From positions 34,432 through 98,431 of the forward strand of contig NW_026014645.1 of NCBI RefSeq assembly GCF_020379485.1: 64,000 bases of DNA, given 5' to 3'. This stretch comes from Brassica napus (Eukaryota; Streptophyta; Magnoliopsida; Brassicales; Brassicaceae). The translations under genes and the position numbers were made by a program. The notes beneath the pieces are model-generated. The model was not told the DNA's origin, did no database searches, and was given only the letters and a program-made list of their open reading frames with translations. Of this stretch, positions 46,001 to 56,640 are shown piece by piece; within the stretch, counting starts at the first letter, position 1, and each line of letters begins with the position of its first letter.

Positions 46001-46797
46001 CAGCGTGCTGAGTCCAAGGACCAACGTGCCGATATGTGTACTGACGGACACGCACGCACGTCCTGTGTGTGCTGGCGGACACCCACGGATGTCCTGTGTG
46101 TACTGAACAGACAGCCCACGTGGGCCAAAATCACCCAAACAGTCCACAGGAAGGGCCAGCATGCTGACTCCAAGGACAAACGTGCTGATATGTGTACTGA
46201 TGGACAGCCACAGACGTCCTTTATGTGCTGACGGACACAGACGGACACACACGGACGCACACAGACAGCCACGGACGTACTGTGTGTGCTGGCAGACACC
46301 CACGGACGTCCTGTGTGTACTGAACAGACAGCCCACAAGGGCCAAAATCACCCGAACAGTCCACGGGAAGGGTCAGCGTGCTGTCCAAGGACCAACGTGT
46401 TGATATGTGTACTGATGAACAGCCACGGACGTCATGTGTGTGCTGACGGACACACACGGACAGCCCCGGATGTCCAGTGTGTGCTGACGGACACACACGG
46501 ACGTCCTGTGTGTGATGACGGACACCCACAGACGTCATGTGTGTACTGAACAGACAGCCCACGTGGGCCAAAATCACTCAAACAGTCCATGGGAAGGGCC
46601 AGCGTGCTGATATGTGTACTGATGGACAGCCACAGACGTCCTGTGTGTGCTGACGGGCACACATGGACACACACGAACGTCCTGTGTGTGCTTACGGACA
46701 CACACGGACGTCCTGTGTGTGCTGATGGACAGCCACAGACAGCTACAAACGTCCTGTGTGTGGTGGCGGACACCCACAGACACACACGGACACACAC
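31070..46797. repeat. Satellite block 2, 15.7 kb, with higher-order repeats
   Basis: It is the same core and 31-bp subrepeat system as block 1. A marker variant (GCTGACGGGCACACATGG) recurs at 31441, 34591, 36735, 41411, 43570 and 46649, that is at steps of 3,150, 2,144, 4,676, 2,159 and 3,079 bp. The 4,676-bp step contains a direct duplication of 1,554 bp (about 37.1-38.6 kb against 38.6-40.2 kb). Adjacent higher-order copies are nearly identical, showing recent unequal exchange. Open frames of 60-270 codons on both strands come from the repeat itself. Confidence 0.93.
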
Positions 46798-46989
46798 TGT
46801 AAGACCCAAACCCTGGCCTCTCGACCTGATGGAGTCCGCAGGCTTACTTATTAATTTCTCTGCTTGTTTGATCCATTTTTAAGTCTATTAGTTACTAAGT
46901 CATATTCGAATATGAGGTTCATAAACAAAGGAACAGATTGCACAGCGGAATAACAATGTATAAACAGATTGCACAGCGGAATAACAATG
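46798..46989 (-). repeat. Tekay-like LTR fragment (192 bp)
   Basis: This is the outer end of a 3' LTR. It is joined at about 46989 directly to gag sequence, removing the rest of the LTR and nearly all of the interior. A 34-bp direct duplication (the word CAGATTGCACAGCGG occurs twice) sits at the break, suggesting error-prone end joining. Confidence 0.85.
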
Positions 46990-47307
46990 GCCAACCGAGG
47001 AGTTCACTAGTGGCGTGAACAGTTGCACCATAGCCACAACCTGAGTCCCCATTACCTTCATGGCCTCTAACAAGTCCTCTTTGGACAGTGTTGCGGGCAC
47101 ATTAGCCGTTCCATCGGCCACTCTCTCATGCTGGTCACCATCACGGTTAGCGTTCGAGGATTCCACTTCCTCATCACTCTCCCGATGTTCCTGACCATCC
47201 TGTTGCGTCCCCGTAAGATTAGCCTGATCAGTTGGCAACACGTCTCTAGTGTCAGCTGCGGCCGGATCGGTTTGCAATCCGGATAGATTGGTCCCGTCCA
47301 TGGCCAC
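46990..47307 (-). pseudogene. N-terminal gag fragment of Tekay-like element
   Basis: The frame starts with ATG at 47307 and follows the gag N-terminus of the copy at 61492 until the deletion break near 46990, after which it reads into LTR sequence. About 106 gag codons remain. It is non-functional. Confidence 0.85.
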
Positions 47308-47522
47308 TTGACTAGACTGACCGGCTGTTTTCTTACTCTTTCGGGACTTTCCCGATTTGCTTTTTCCAGCCTAAGGATTCAGACAATGTTAGTACGAAAC
47401 ACACTAACATAAACAAAACAAAACAATCCCTAGACTAAGCAATCAAACCTCACCGTGCGACCTAATCAGCTGGCTGCGTGTGTGTGTTGACTGCCTAACC
47501 CAACTATCCTAGAATCAAGCAT
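47308..47522 (-). other. Leader of Tekay-like element (middle)
   Basis: Non-coding. It matches the leaders at 16883-17076 and 61493-61708. Confidence 0.7.
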
Positions 47523-47534
47523 GCTCTGATACCA
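47523..47534 (-). other. Primer-binding site, initiator tRNA-Met type (minus strand)
   Basis: The minus strand reads TGGTATCAGAGC beside the LTR end at 47538. Confidence 0.9.
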
Positions 47535-47556
47535 ACTTGTAAGACCCGAACCCTGG

Positions 47557-48645
47557 TGTTGTAGTACCCACGACTGAGGTTCCCATTATCCGCAAAGGCC
47601 CTACCACAAGGTCCGGTTCAAGAGTTATAAGAGCTGGATTTGCCAAAGCTGTCCAGGAGTTGCTTGCACAGGAACAAACCGGGTTCAAGCAACTATTGAT
47701 CCAGGAGTTGTCTGACTTGAAGCTGGAAGACACCGGTGAACCACTAGAGGTTCCAGACCCTGTCCATTCGAGCCAGTTCTCCTCCATCGGCCAGAATGAA
47801 GCCGGCCTGACCATTTCCACCTTCATACTCAATCCATCCAACCAACTTGCTTCCGGTTCAGAGATATAGCCGACCATCAGAAGGAGTAGTATGTGTTGTA
47901 CTCTTTTTCCTTATCGAGGTTTTGTCCCACTGGGTTTTCCCGAAAGGTTTTAATGAGGCAACAAGCAAGCATACTATGAGTTCTGATCCGGACATCTCAA
48001 ACCGCGACCGGTCTATTGTTTTCTTTATTTTTATTTCGGTTAAGACTTTGGCCATTTGTCTAGGCCTTTTTAATCTTTAAGTCCAGTAAGGAACATCTAT
48101 TTAAACCCTTGTAGCTGCCAACTTTTCGGCTAAGTCTTTTTATGAAAAATCGTTTTTGCTTTAGCAAGGAAACCCTAAGTCTTTCAGTTGTGTGAAACAT
48201 TGAGAGCAGCCGTGTGACATATCAAAGAGCCGATCCATTGTTCTTTGTGGCGTCCTTCGATCCATTCCATTCCTTGTCCGAATCTTGAGAGAGACATACG
48301 TCCAGCAAGAGCCGGATCCATACCTATCTTCCTGTCCGACCTAGGCATCTTGCTGAGAGAGACATACGTCCAGCAGCAGATCCCATCCGCCAATCTTCTC
48401 CTTTCTCTATCTTTTGTTTTTAGATTTCATTCAACCAATTCCATAAAAACCAAAAGAATCATATCTAGTTTTTGTTCTTGTTCCTGTTGAAAACTCACTA
48501 AAGGATTCCTATCTGTTTCAGGTTCGAACACAAGCAAGAGATAAGCCGGCCAGTACCATCCATCCGAGGCAAGACTGAACCGCAGAACGGCCATCAGTCA
48601 GTCCGTCCGTCCGTCCGTTCGACCCTCCGACCCGTGCCTACAACA
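47557..48645 (+). repeat. 5' LTR of CRM-like element (1,089 bp)
   Basis: It starts TGTTGTAGTACCC and ends CCTACAACA. A TATA-like TATTTAAAC lies at 48098-48106. ORFs at 47660-47869 and nearby are the polyprotein end seen again in this LTR, not a separate gene. Confidence 0.95.
48098..48106 (+). promoter_or_regulatory. Putative TATA box of CRM-like LTR
   Basis: TATTTAAAC lies about 540 bp before the LTR end and downstream of the LTR-encoded stop codon. It is repeated in the 3' LTR near 53994. Sequence-only prediction. Confidence 0.45.
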
Positions 48646-48648
48646 TTT

Positions 48649-48660
48649 TGGTATCAGAGC
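48649..48660 (+). other. Primer-binding site, initiator tRNA-Met type
   Basis: TGGTATCAGAGC follows the LTR end after a TTT spacer. Confidence 0.93.
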
Positions 48661-49026
48661 TGAAGTTTCCAGCGAAACTCAGTTCTTTCTGAACCCTAGC
48701 CGTCACAAATCCAAAAAAAAAATATATATATATATTTACTTTCCTTATTTTTTTTAAATTTTCGGATTGTTCCCCAAGTTTTCGATTTTTGCATTTTTGA
48801 AAAAAAAATTAAAAGAAGTTTTACTTTCTTTCCAAGTTTTCGAAAATCGAAAAAAAAAAAATATTCCCTCTTTCCTTTTTTTTTTTTTTTAACTTGATTC
48901 GATTTTTTACCATAAATTTTTGCATTTGCTCTTAGCCTTGGTCGATACTCAAAGTATCCGACCCAAGCAACTATTTAACCCACCCCTTGCCTTTTAATCT
49001 TTCTTTGAGTTTCTTTGCAGAGAACT
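48661..49026 (+). other. AT-rich leader of CRM-like element
   Basis: About 366 bp with long A-runs and T-runs and no gene. It ends CTTTGAGTTTCTTTGCAG, a strong 3' splice site, seven bases upstream of the start codon. Confidence 0.75.
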
Positions 49027-51912
49027 ATGGGAGATGTAGGTCAAGACCAAGCGGCCATAAACGCTCAGCTCTTAGCTGACAATGAAGAACTAAGGGCGAG
49101 CCTTAGGACTATCACCGCCGAGCTTGCTCAGATACGGCAGGGAGGCAGGCCCAACGGACCTCGACCACCAGGAAGGCATCCGCCAGACCCGCATGACACT
49201 GACTCGGACGCAGACAGTACCGATGATACGCGCAGTCAGGACGAGGAGAGGCTGAACCGGGGAGGTAGGAGGAACGCGCGAGGACCCCGGGCCCAAGTAG
49301 GAGGAGGCCGCGACCATAGGGGAGGTCGAGACCGAGAGGAGGAAGAGCCTTGGTTGGGAGGCAAGGCGCTTAAGCTTCATCCCCCAACGTTTGCCGGCAA
49401 GGTTGATCCGGATGCCTACATCGTGTGGGAGAAGCGCATGGAGTACATCTTCGACTATTATCAATATAGTGAGGCCAAGAAGGTTGCCCTAGCAGCAGCC
49501 CAGCTGACGGACAATGCTCTTTCGTGGTGGGATCGAGACGTTGCTAAGTCCGGGCCAGTGTGGAGAGCGCGTAATTGGACCGAGATGCGGACCAAGCTTC
49601 GCGCGAGGTACATTCCATCTTACTACCAGCGTGATGTGCTAAAACGTTTTCGTAAACTTACGCAGGGAACTAAGACTGTGGAGGAGTACTTTGAGGAGTT
49701 CGAGGCTCTTAGGAATAAGCTTGAGACCGACGAGCCCGAGGAGACAATGATGTCCCAATTCCTGGAAGGGCTGCAAGACCGCATTGCCCGCAAGGTGGAG
49801 AGACAACACTATGAAGACTTCAACGATCTATTGCACTTTGCTACGCAAGCCGAGCAGCACATCAAGCGCAAGACGGCCAGTACCAGCCGCAGCAAACCTG
49901 CTTGGACTCAACCGGGTTCAAAGCAAGGCGACAAGGGCAAGACGATTGAGATTGAGAGCCGATTCAAGACAAACCCGGCTGAATCGTCCAATGCATCTAA
50001 GCCGGAGCAGGGTAAGACTCAAGCCCAAAATTTGCGTACTCGTGACATCATTTGTTATAAGTGTCAGGGCAAGGGCCACTATGCTCGGGATTGTCCAAAC
50101 AAACGAGTGATGGTCCTAAAGGGGGATGGCGAGTATGAATCCCAAGATGAGGCAGAGGCCGCGGCAGCGATCTCTGATGAGGAAGTAACCGACTACCCGG
50201 AGACAGGCGAGCTGCTAGTGACCCGGAGAGCCCTTAGCACCCTCTTTGACCCAGAGACCATCCAGCGGGAGAACATCTTCCACACCAGATGTAGTGTTGA
50301 TCACAAGGTTTGTAGTTTGATCATAGATGGCGGATCTTGTACTAACGTGGCTAGCAAGTATCTTGTTGATAAGCTAGGGTTGATCAAAACTGCCCATCCT
50401 CGACCATACCGTCTCAAATGGCTCAATGATGAGACTGAGCTCAAGATTGCCGAACAAGTTGTTGTGTCCTTCAGTATTGGCAAGTACCACGACCAGGTCA
50501 AGTGTGATGTTGTGCCCATGCAAGCCGGCCATATACTTCTCGGAAGGCCATGGCAGTTTGACAAGGAGACACTTCACCATGGCCGCACCAACATCTACAG
50601 TTTCGTCCACAACAACAAGAAGCACAGCCTAGCACCTCTCAGCCCTCAAGAAGTTCATGATATGCAGAAGGCAATGACGCAGTCCGGCCAGGTAAGTAAC
50701 ACTAACCTTTACATGACTTCTGGACAAGTGCTTAAATCATTACAACGTGAGACACAGGTGCTACTAATGATCTTTAAGGAAGGTTGTTTTGCAGGTTTAG
50801 AAGCTCCTGAAGTACCGGACGTAGTACAAGACCTCATGGGACGTTACAAGGATGTCTTCCCTGACGAGATCCCTGCCGGTTTGCCCCCTATCCGTGGCAT
50901 AGAACATCAGATCGATCTTGTACCCGGCGCGCCACTACCAAACCGAGCCGCTTACCGTGTCAACCCTGAGGAAGCTAAGGAGCTGGAACGGCAGGTCCAA
51001 GATCTCATGGACAAAGGCTACATCCGCGAGAGCCTTAGCCCCTGTGCAGTCCCGGTCCTACTAGTGCCTAAGAAAGATGGGTCATGGCGCATGTGTGTGG
51101 ACTGCCGAGCCATCAACAACATAACCATCAAATATCGGTACCCTATACCTAGATTAGATGATATGTTGGATGAACTGAGTGGGTCTGTTGTGTTTTCTAA
51201 GATTGATCTCAGGAGTGGATACCATCAAGTCCGCATGAAGGAAGGAGATGAGTGGAAAACCGCCTTCAAGACCAAGCAAGGTCTATACGAGTGGCTGGTG
51301 ATGCCGTTTGGCCTTACCAACGCCCCTAGCACCTTCATGAGACTCATGAATGAGGTCCTCCGACCTTACATTGGTAAATTCGTGGTTGTATACTTTGATG
51401 ATATCTTGATTTACAGCAGGTCTTTAACTGAACACATGGGGCACCTAGAACAGGTTTTGAAAGCCTTAAGGCAAGAAGGCCTTTATGCTAACCTTAAGAA
51501 ATGTGTATTCTGCACTGATCAATTGGTATTTTTAGGCTTTGTTGTGAGTTCACAGGGACTGAAGGTTGATGAAGAGAAGATCAAGGCGATACAAGACTGG
51601 CCGACTCCAACCACGATCGGACATATCCGCAGCTTCCATGGACTGGCCAGTTTCTATCGACGATTTGTGAAGGACTTCAGTACCATTGCCGCCCCAATGA
51701 CCTCCGTGATCAAGAAAAATGTAACCTTTGCTTGGGGCCCTGCCCAAGAGGAGTCTTTCAACAGGCTTAAATATAGCTTGACACATGCACCGGTTCTAAC
51801 TCTTCCTAACTTTGATAAACCTTTTGAGATTGAGTGTGATGCTTCAGGGACAGGAATAGGAGCCGTGCTGACCCAAGGAGGACGGCCAGTGGCCTTTTCA
51901 GTGAGAAATTGA
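49027..51912 (+). CDS. CRM-like Gag, protease, reverse transcriptase and start of RNase H (first part of gag-pol)
   Basis: ATG at 49027 is chosen because it follows the leader splice-like site and fits the gag N-terminus; the frame is open slightly upstream without an ATG. Residues 5-40 are helical. The gag core (about 115-290) has [20 protein letters not shown] and LSWWDRD. A CCHC knuckle ([14 protein letters not shown]) lies at about 343-356. Protease has IDGGSC at about 433, with the catalytic Asp kept and Gly in the second place. Reverse transcriptase (about 655-830) has the catalytic YFDD near 789. RNase H starts at about 930 with [10 protein letters not shown]. The frame ends at 51912 because one T is missing from a T-run near 51895. 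This is the only break in the element. Confidence 0.9.
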   Translation: MGDVGQDQAAINAQLLADNEELRASLRTITAELAQIRQGGRPNGPRPPGRHPPDPHDTDSDADSTDDTRSQDEERLNRGGRRNARGPRAQVGGGRDHRGGRDREEEEPWLGGKALKLHPPTFAGKVDPDAYIVWEKRMEYIFDYYQYSEAKKVALAAAQLTDNALSWWDRDVAKSGPVWRARNWTEMRTKLRARYIPSYYQRDVLKRFRKLTQGTKTVEEYFEEFEALRNKLETDEPEETMMSQFLEGLQDRIARKVERQHYEDFNDLLHFATQAEQHIKRKTASTSRSKPAWTQPGSKQGDKGKTIEIESRFKTNPAESSNASKPEQGKTQAQNLRTRDIICYKCQGKGHYARDCPNKRVMVLKGDGEYESQDEAEAAAAISDEEVTDYPETGELLVTRRALSTLFDPETIQRENIFHTRCSVDHKVCSLIIDGGSCTNVASKYLVDKLGLIKTAHPRPYRLKWLNDETELKIAEQVVVSFSIGKYHDQVKCDVVPMQAGHILLGRPWQFDKETLHHGRTNIYSFVHNNKKHSLAPLSPQEVHDMQKAMTQSGQVSNTNLYMTSGQVLKSLQRETQVLLMIFKEGCFAGLEAPEVPDVVQDLMGRYKDVFPDEIPAGLPPIRGIEHQIDLVPGAPLPNRAAYRVNPEEAKELERQVQDLMDKGYIRESLSPCAVPVLLVPKKDGSWRMCVDCRAINNITIKYRYPIPRLDDMLDELSGSVVFSKIDLRSGYHQVRMKEGDEWKTAFKTKQGLYEWLVMPFGLTNAPSTFMRLMNEVLRPYIGKFVVVYFDDILIYSRSLTEHMGHLEQVLKALRQEGLYANLKKCVFCTDQLVFLGFVVSSQGLKVDEEKIKAIQDWPTPTTIGHIRSFHGLASFYRRFVKDFSTIAAPMTSVIKKNVTFAWGPAQEESFNRLKYSLTHAPVLTLPNFDKPFEIECDASGTGIGAVLTQGGRPVAFSVRN

Positions 51913-53765
51913 GTGGAGCCGCCCTCAATTACCCCACCTATGATAAAGAGCTATATGCTCTAGTAAGGTCGCTTGAAACTTGGCAACATTATCTTTTGTC
52001 TAAAGAGTTTATTATTCATACAGATCATGAGACTCTTAAGCATTTGAGGGGCCAGACCACACTTAAGAAGAGGCATGCTAGGTGGCTGGAGTTCGTGGAA
52101 ACCTTTCCTTATGTGATCAAGTACAAGAAGGGAAAGGACAACATAGTGGCCGACGCCCTATCCCGGCGCCACACACTCATTACCACCATGGAGGCTAAGA
52201 TCATGGGTTTTGAGCAACTCAAAATATCTTATGAAACTGACCCTGATTTTTCTGAGCTTTACAGTAACACGGCTAAGGGAGCCATGGGTCCATTCTATCA
52301 GCAGGACGGATTCCTCTTCAAGGAGAAACGCCTGTGTATCCCTCATGGTTCCATGCGAGATTTACTGACCAGAGAAGCTCATGGGGGTGGATTGATGGGG
52401 CATTTCGGTCGGGACAAAACTCTGAGTGTCCTGTCCGACCACTTCTATTGGCCCCGGATGAGGCGCTACGTCGAGAGCCTTTGCTCCAAGTGCACTGTCT
52501 GTCTCAAAACCAAATCCAGGTCGCATCCTTATGGTTTACACATGCCTTTACCTATTCCTATTGCACCGTGGGTCGATCTGTCTATGGACTTTGTGCTGGG
52601 CTTGCCCAAGATAGAACACAAGGATTCTATTTTTGTTGTAGTGGACAGGTTCTCCAAGATGGCACACTTCATTCCGTGTTCCAAAACCAATGACGCAAGC
52701 CAAACCGCTGATCTCTTCTTCAAGGAAGTGGTGCGTTTACATGGAGTGCCTCGTACCATCGTGTCCGACCGAGACACAAAATTTCTCAGCCACTTCTGGA
52801 GGACATTGTGGAAAAAGCTTGGAACCAAGCTCCTTTTCTCGACCACTTGCCATCCACAGACTGATGGACAAACCGAGGTAGTAAACCGTACACTCTCTCA
52901 GTTATTGAGGGCTACGGTGGGTAAGAATCTTAAAAACTGGCTGAGTTGTTTGCCTTTCATTGAGTTTGCTTATAACCATGCAAGGCACTCTATTACTAAC
53001 CTCTCCCCTTTTGAGATCGTGTACGGCTTTAGACCAGAGACGCCCATGGACCTAGCCGCATTGCCCCCAGCCATGCAAGTCAGCCAGAGTGGTGACAAAA
53101 AGGCTGAGTTTGTAAAGAACATGCACCGGCAAGTCAAGGAGACTTTGGAGAAGAAGGCTGAAAGGAACCGGATTAAGCTCAACAAGGGGCGCACAGAAGT
53201 TATCTTCCAGCCAGGCGACTGGGTGTGGCTCCACATGAGGCCAGAACGGTTTCCGGAAGAGAGGAAGAGCAAATTATCCCCACGGGGAGATGGACCATTC
53301 CGAGTGCTCGATCGGATCAATGACAATGCCTACCGGCTAGAACTGCCAGGTGAGTTCCAAGTTTCCCGAACGTTCAATGTATCTGATTTGTCTCCTTATA
53401 TTGCAGATGATGGAGATGTTCTGAGGACAGAACCTGTTCAAGAGGGAGGGGATGTTGTAGTACCCACGACTGAGGTTCCCATTATCCGCAAAGGCCCTAC
53501 CACAAGGTCCGGTTCAAGAGTTATAAGAGCTGGATTTGCCAAAGCTGTCCAGGAGTTGCTTGCACAGGAACAAACCGGGTTCAAGCAACTATTGATCCAG
53601 GAGTTGTCTGACTTGAAGCTGGAAGACACCGGTGAACCACTAGAGGTTCCAGACCCTGTCCATTCGAGCCAGTTCTCCTCCATCGGCCAGAATGAAGCCG
53701 GCCTGACCATTTCCACCTTCATACTCAATCCATCCAACCAACTTGCTTCCGGTTCAGAGATATAG
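51909..53765 (+). CDS. CRM-like RNase H end, integrase and CR-type C-terminus (second part of gag-pol)
   Basis: This is the continuation of the polyprotein after the frameshift; there is no ATG at the start, so it is not an independent gene. RNase H ends with [10 protein letters not shown] near 52145. The integrase zinc finger uses His residues near 52380-52400 and the CTVC pair near 52495. The catalytic triad is in SMDF (52587), VSDRD (52767) and GQTEVVN (52875). The C-terminal part has the [14 protein letters not shown] module. The end crosses the polypurine tract at 53441-53452 and enters the 3' LTR, which encodes the last 104 residues including the CR-like motif. That tail is known in CRM elements to aid centromere targeting; here this is inferred. 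Confidence 0.88.
   Translation: MSGAALNYPTYDKELYALVRSLETWQHYLLSKEFIIHTDHETLKHLRGQTTLKKRHARWLEFVETFPYVIKYKKGKDNIVADALSRRHTLITTMEAKIMGFEQLKISYETDPDFSELYSNTAKGAMGPFYQQDGFLFKEKRLCIPHGSMRDLLTREAHGGGLMGHFGRDKTLSVLSDHFYWPRMRRYVESLCSKCTVCLKTKSRSHPYGLHMPLPIPIAPWVDLSMDFVLGLPKIEHKDSIFVVVDRFSKMAHFIPCSKTNDASQTADLFFKEVVRLHGVPRTIVSDRDTKFLSHFWRTLWKKLGTKLLFSTTCHPQTDGQTEVVNRTLSQLLRATVGKNLKNWLSCLPFIEFAYNHARHSITNLSPFEIVYGFRPETPMDLAALPPAMQVSQSGDKKAEFVKNMHRQVKETLEKKAERNRIKLNKGRTEVIFQPGDWVWLHMRPERFPEERKSKLSPRGDGPFRVLDRINDNAYRLELPGEFQVSRTFNVSDLSPYIADDGDVLRTEPVQEGGDVVVPTTEVPIIRKGPTTRSGSRVIRAGFAKAVQELLAQEQTGFKQLLIQELSDLKLEDTGEPLEVPDPVHSSQFSSIGQNEAGLTISTFILNPSNQLASGSEI
53441..53452 (+). other. Polypurine tract of CRM-like element
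   Basis: AGAGGGAGGGGA lies just before the LTR start TGTTG and inside the ORF. Confidence 0.93.
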
Positions 53766-54541
53766 CCGACCATCAGAAGGAGTAGTATGTGTTGTACTCT
53801 TTTTCCTTATCGAGGTTTTGTCCCACTGGGTTTTCCCGAAAGGTTTTAATGAGGCAACAAGCAAGCATACTATGAGTTCTGATCCGGACATCTCAAACCG
53901 CGACCGGTCTATTGTTTTCTTTATTTTTATTTCGGTTAAGACTTTGGCCATTTGTCTAGGCCTTTTTAATCTTTAAGTCCAGTAAGGAACATCTATTTAA
54001 ACCCTTGTAGCTGCCAACTTTTCGGCTAAGTCTTTTTATGAAAAATCGTTTTTGCTTTAGCAAGGAAACCCTAAGTCTTTCAGTTGTGTGAAACATTGAG
54101 AGCAGCCGTGTGACATATCAAAGAGCCGATCCATTGTTCTTTGTGGCGTCCTTCGATCCATTCCATTCCTTGTCCGAATCTTGAGAGAGACATACGTCCA
54201 GCAAGAGCCGGATCCATACCTATCTTCCTGTCCGACCTAGGCATCTTGCTGAGAGAGACATACGTCCAGCAGCAGATCCCATCCGCCAATCTTCTCCTTT
54301 CTCTATCTTTTGTTTTTAGATTTCATTCAACCAATTCCATAAAAACCAAAAGAATCATATCTAGTTTCTGTTCTTGTTCCTGTTGAAAACTCACTAAAGG
54401 ATTCCTATCTGTTTCAGGTTCGAACACAAGCAAGAGATAAGCCGGCCAGTACCATCCATCCGAGGCAAGACTGAACCGCGGAACGGCCATCAGTCAGTCC
54501 GTCCGTCCGTCCGTTCGACCCTCCGACCCGTGCCTACAACA
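53453..54541 (+). repeat. 3' LTR of CRM-like element (1,089 bp)
   Basis: It matches the 5' LTR except for one T/C change near 54367 and one A/G change near 54480. It is followed by the target duplication CCTGG. Confidence 0.95.
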
Positions 54542-56621
54542 CCTGGCCTCTCGACCTGATGGAGTCCGCAGGCTTACTTATTAATTTCTCTGCTTGTTTG
54601 ATCCATTTTTAAGTCTATTAGTTACAAAGTCATATTCGAATATGAGGTTCATAAACAAAGGAACAGATTGCACAGCGGAATAACAATGTATAAACTTTGT
54701 ATTACTTAGAAACATGAGATTCAATACACAACTTCTTAACAGTCTCATAGACAATCACTAGTTCATCCCTAGCATCATCTAACCACACGTTACACAGCCT
54801 CTCACTGACCGAGCCTTCACGGCTCCTTGGCTTGACCAGAACCATCCTTAGTTCCTGAAACCACAACCAGATAAGCATTAATCATAACCGAGAATAGAAC
54901 GGATTGATTCTACAATGCTTGGCTTGGTTCCTAGAACTTAGATAAACCTCAGTCAACATAATCATAAAACGTATGAACCTACCTACCGTATCCTAAGTCA
55001 TTCAACCAACCACCCCTTGACTTAGAATCAGATAGATAGTCCAGAATAGATAACAGAACACACGAACAGATCCGGATCGTCCCCAACGACCAATCCGTCT
55101 ATCCGGATAGAATCTAGGTGCGACCGGCCAATGGAGTCCGGCTCAATGGCCCAACGGACTCCCTTACCCGATCCGGCCTTAGGCCTGGATCCAATCGGCC
55201 TAGTAAGCCTCAAGCCTAATCCGGAAGGCTTAGCAACCAGTCAGACCTTGCGACTCTACCTTGGCTTAGACAAACCGTGACCTTGTCTTAACTAGACAAG
55301 CCATAGGCTGATCCATAAGGATCGGTCCTAACCTGTCCCGAAAGACACCGTTTGGAACATGCACCCTTTGGCCAATCGTGCCTCCTGGTTCTCGTACCTT
55401 TTGATGTTCGCAACCTTTGGTAACTCGTACCTTTTGGTCCCTGACACCCTTTGGCAACTCACAACCTTTGAACACTCATGACTCTTGACAACTCGTGCCC
55501 TTTGGGTCATTCCCAACCGTTCGTCCTAACCGCCCAGTCTTGGTGCGATCGGATCATCCGTCTAACCGACCCGTGTCAAGGCTAGCGGTCTGGTTATGTT
55601 CGGCCAAAGCCTAGGGACGTGTCCCTTGGACTCAACCAACACAACCTTTCGTGTTTAACCAGAGAGAAGAGAAGAGAAACGAATTGAAATAGATAAGGAG
55701 AGCCGGATGGGACTTAGGAACCGACCAGAGCGGCGGTGCGGTCGCATGGACCGTCCGTTCGGTCTGATGGAGCCACGGCCCATCACATACCTTGTGAACC
55801 ACATCTGGGTTCTCCATGCTCTTCTCCTTGTCTTGATCTCCCATTCTTGACCGGAGTTAGTTCTCAAACGATCAGAGTCGCCGGAACACAACACCACCAC
55901 AATCGGCCTTTCTCTTGGCCGGAACTCTCTCTTTCTCTCTTTCTTTCTCTCTACGTTTTTCTCTGAGTATTTTACTCCGGAATTGGATAATGAAATCTAC
56001 CAGAGAGCCCCCATATTTATAGAAAACGAGGGGGTAAGTCTTGCCCCACGAACAGGCACGACTTGCTAGCGAATGGGCACCATCGGCCAAGAGTTGCCCC
56101 CTTTCGGCCACATGCATCCCTTCGCCCTTTCTGATTGGGTTTGGGGTCGGCCACAAGCCCAACCCACGCCCCAGGCCTCCTGGACACAGCCCACAGCCTT
56201 GCCCAAGGACCCAACAGCCCATGGCCTCATGGCCGGACCTCCCAGCCCGCCACTGACCCAGACTCGGACCATCGGCCTAAAGCCCGGACAGTCCGTCTAG
56301 CTGAGATGAGCTGACACTCAGCTGCCTCAGCTGAGTGAGCTAGTAGTCCAGCTAGTGGAGCTGACTTAGTAGGGACTGAGCTGGAGTGAACTGAACCTAG
56401 CTTCCTTGAGCTGGCCGAGCTACTCGTCCACTTCGTCCTAGCTACCGTCTTACTCGTCCTAGCTGACACTTAGCTCGTATAAGGTTAAGTCTAAGTTTCC
56501 TTATATCCTTAACCTTCTTTCTCGACCATGGAACGCTTGCCTTGATGTCTCAAGACTGGCTTGTACGTTTCCCCGAACCATGGCCGTCCCAACAATCCTA
56601 TTCAGGATTGGGGGCGTGACA

Positions 56622-56638
56622 AGTCTCCCCCCCTTGGG
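56622..56638 (-). other. Polypurine tract of Tekay-like element
   Basis: On the minus strand TCCCAAGGGGGGGAGAC leads into the LTR start TGTCACGCCC. It identifies the right side of the middle LTR as the 3' LTR of the element at 56622-63795. Confidence 0.88.
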
Positions 56639-56640
56639 AT

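Larger units (their letters stand above)
47557..54541 (+). mobile_element. Complete CRM-like chromovirus, 6,985 bp
   Basis: LTRs at 47557-48645 and 53453-54541 are both 1,089 bp and differ at only two positions by eye. Target duplication CCTGG is at 47552-47556 and 54542-54546. The element has a tRNA-Met primer site, a polypurine tract and a full gag-pol with one frameshift. The polyprotein end crosses into the 3' LTR and carries a motif ([12 protein letters not shown] then a hydrophobic AVQELL) like the CR motif of CRM centromeric retrotransposons. Classification as CRM rests on this motif and on the ORF/LTR overlap; a tree is needed to confirm. It is the youngest insertion in the window. 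Confidence 0.85.
47538..56621 (-). repeat. Middle Tekay-like LTR, split by the CRM-like element
   Basis: LTR sequence is 47538-47556 plus 54547-56621, about 2.1 kb in all. It resumes after the insertion with the duplicated CCTGG. Relative to the LTR at 17092 it has extra short repeats at about 55380-55470 (ACCTTTTG-type words). A minus-strand TATA box lies at 56013-56021 and an AGCT-rich module at about 56300-56480. Confidence 0.9.

Noticed and set aside
22500..46790. Dozens of overlapping ORFs of 60-270 codons on both strands, rich in Cys, Val, His and Thr
   Set aside because: They follow the 31-bp repeat, overlap on both strands, and change frame with each repeat variant. They reflect a stop-poor satellite, not proteins.
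22495..46797. Identity with the known roughly 176-bp Brassica centromere satellite
   Set aside because: Neither the 31-bp subrepeat nor the core of about 115 bp resembles it in length or sequence as I know it; a database search would settle this.
47660..48490. Small ORFs in the CRM 5' LTR as separate genes
   Set aside because: The first is the C-terminus of gag-pol repeated in the LTR. The others have no features and are identical only because the LTRs are young.
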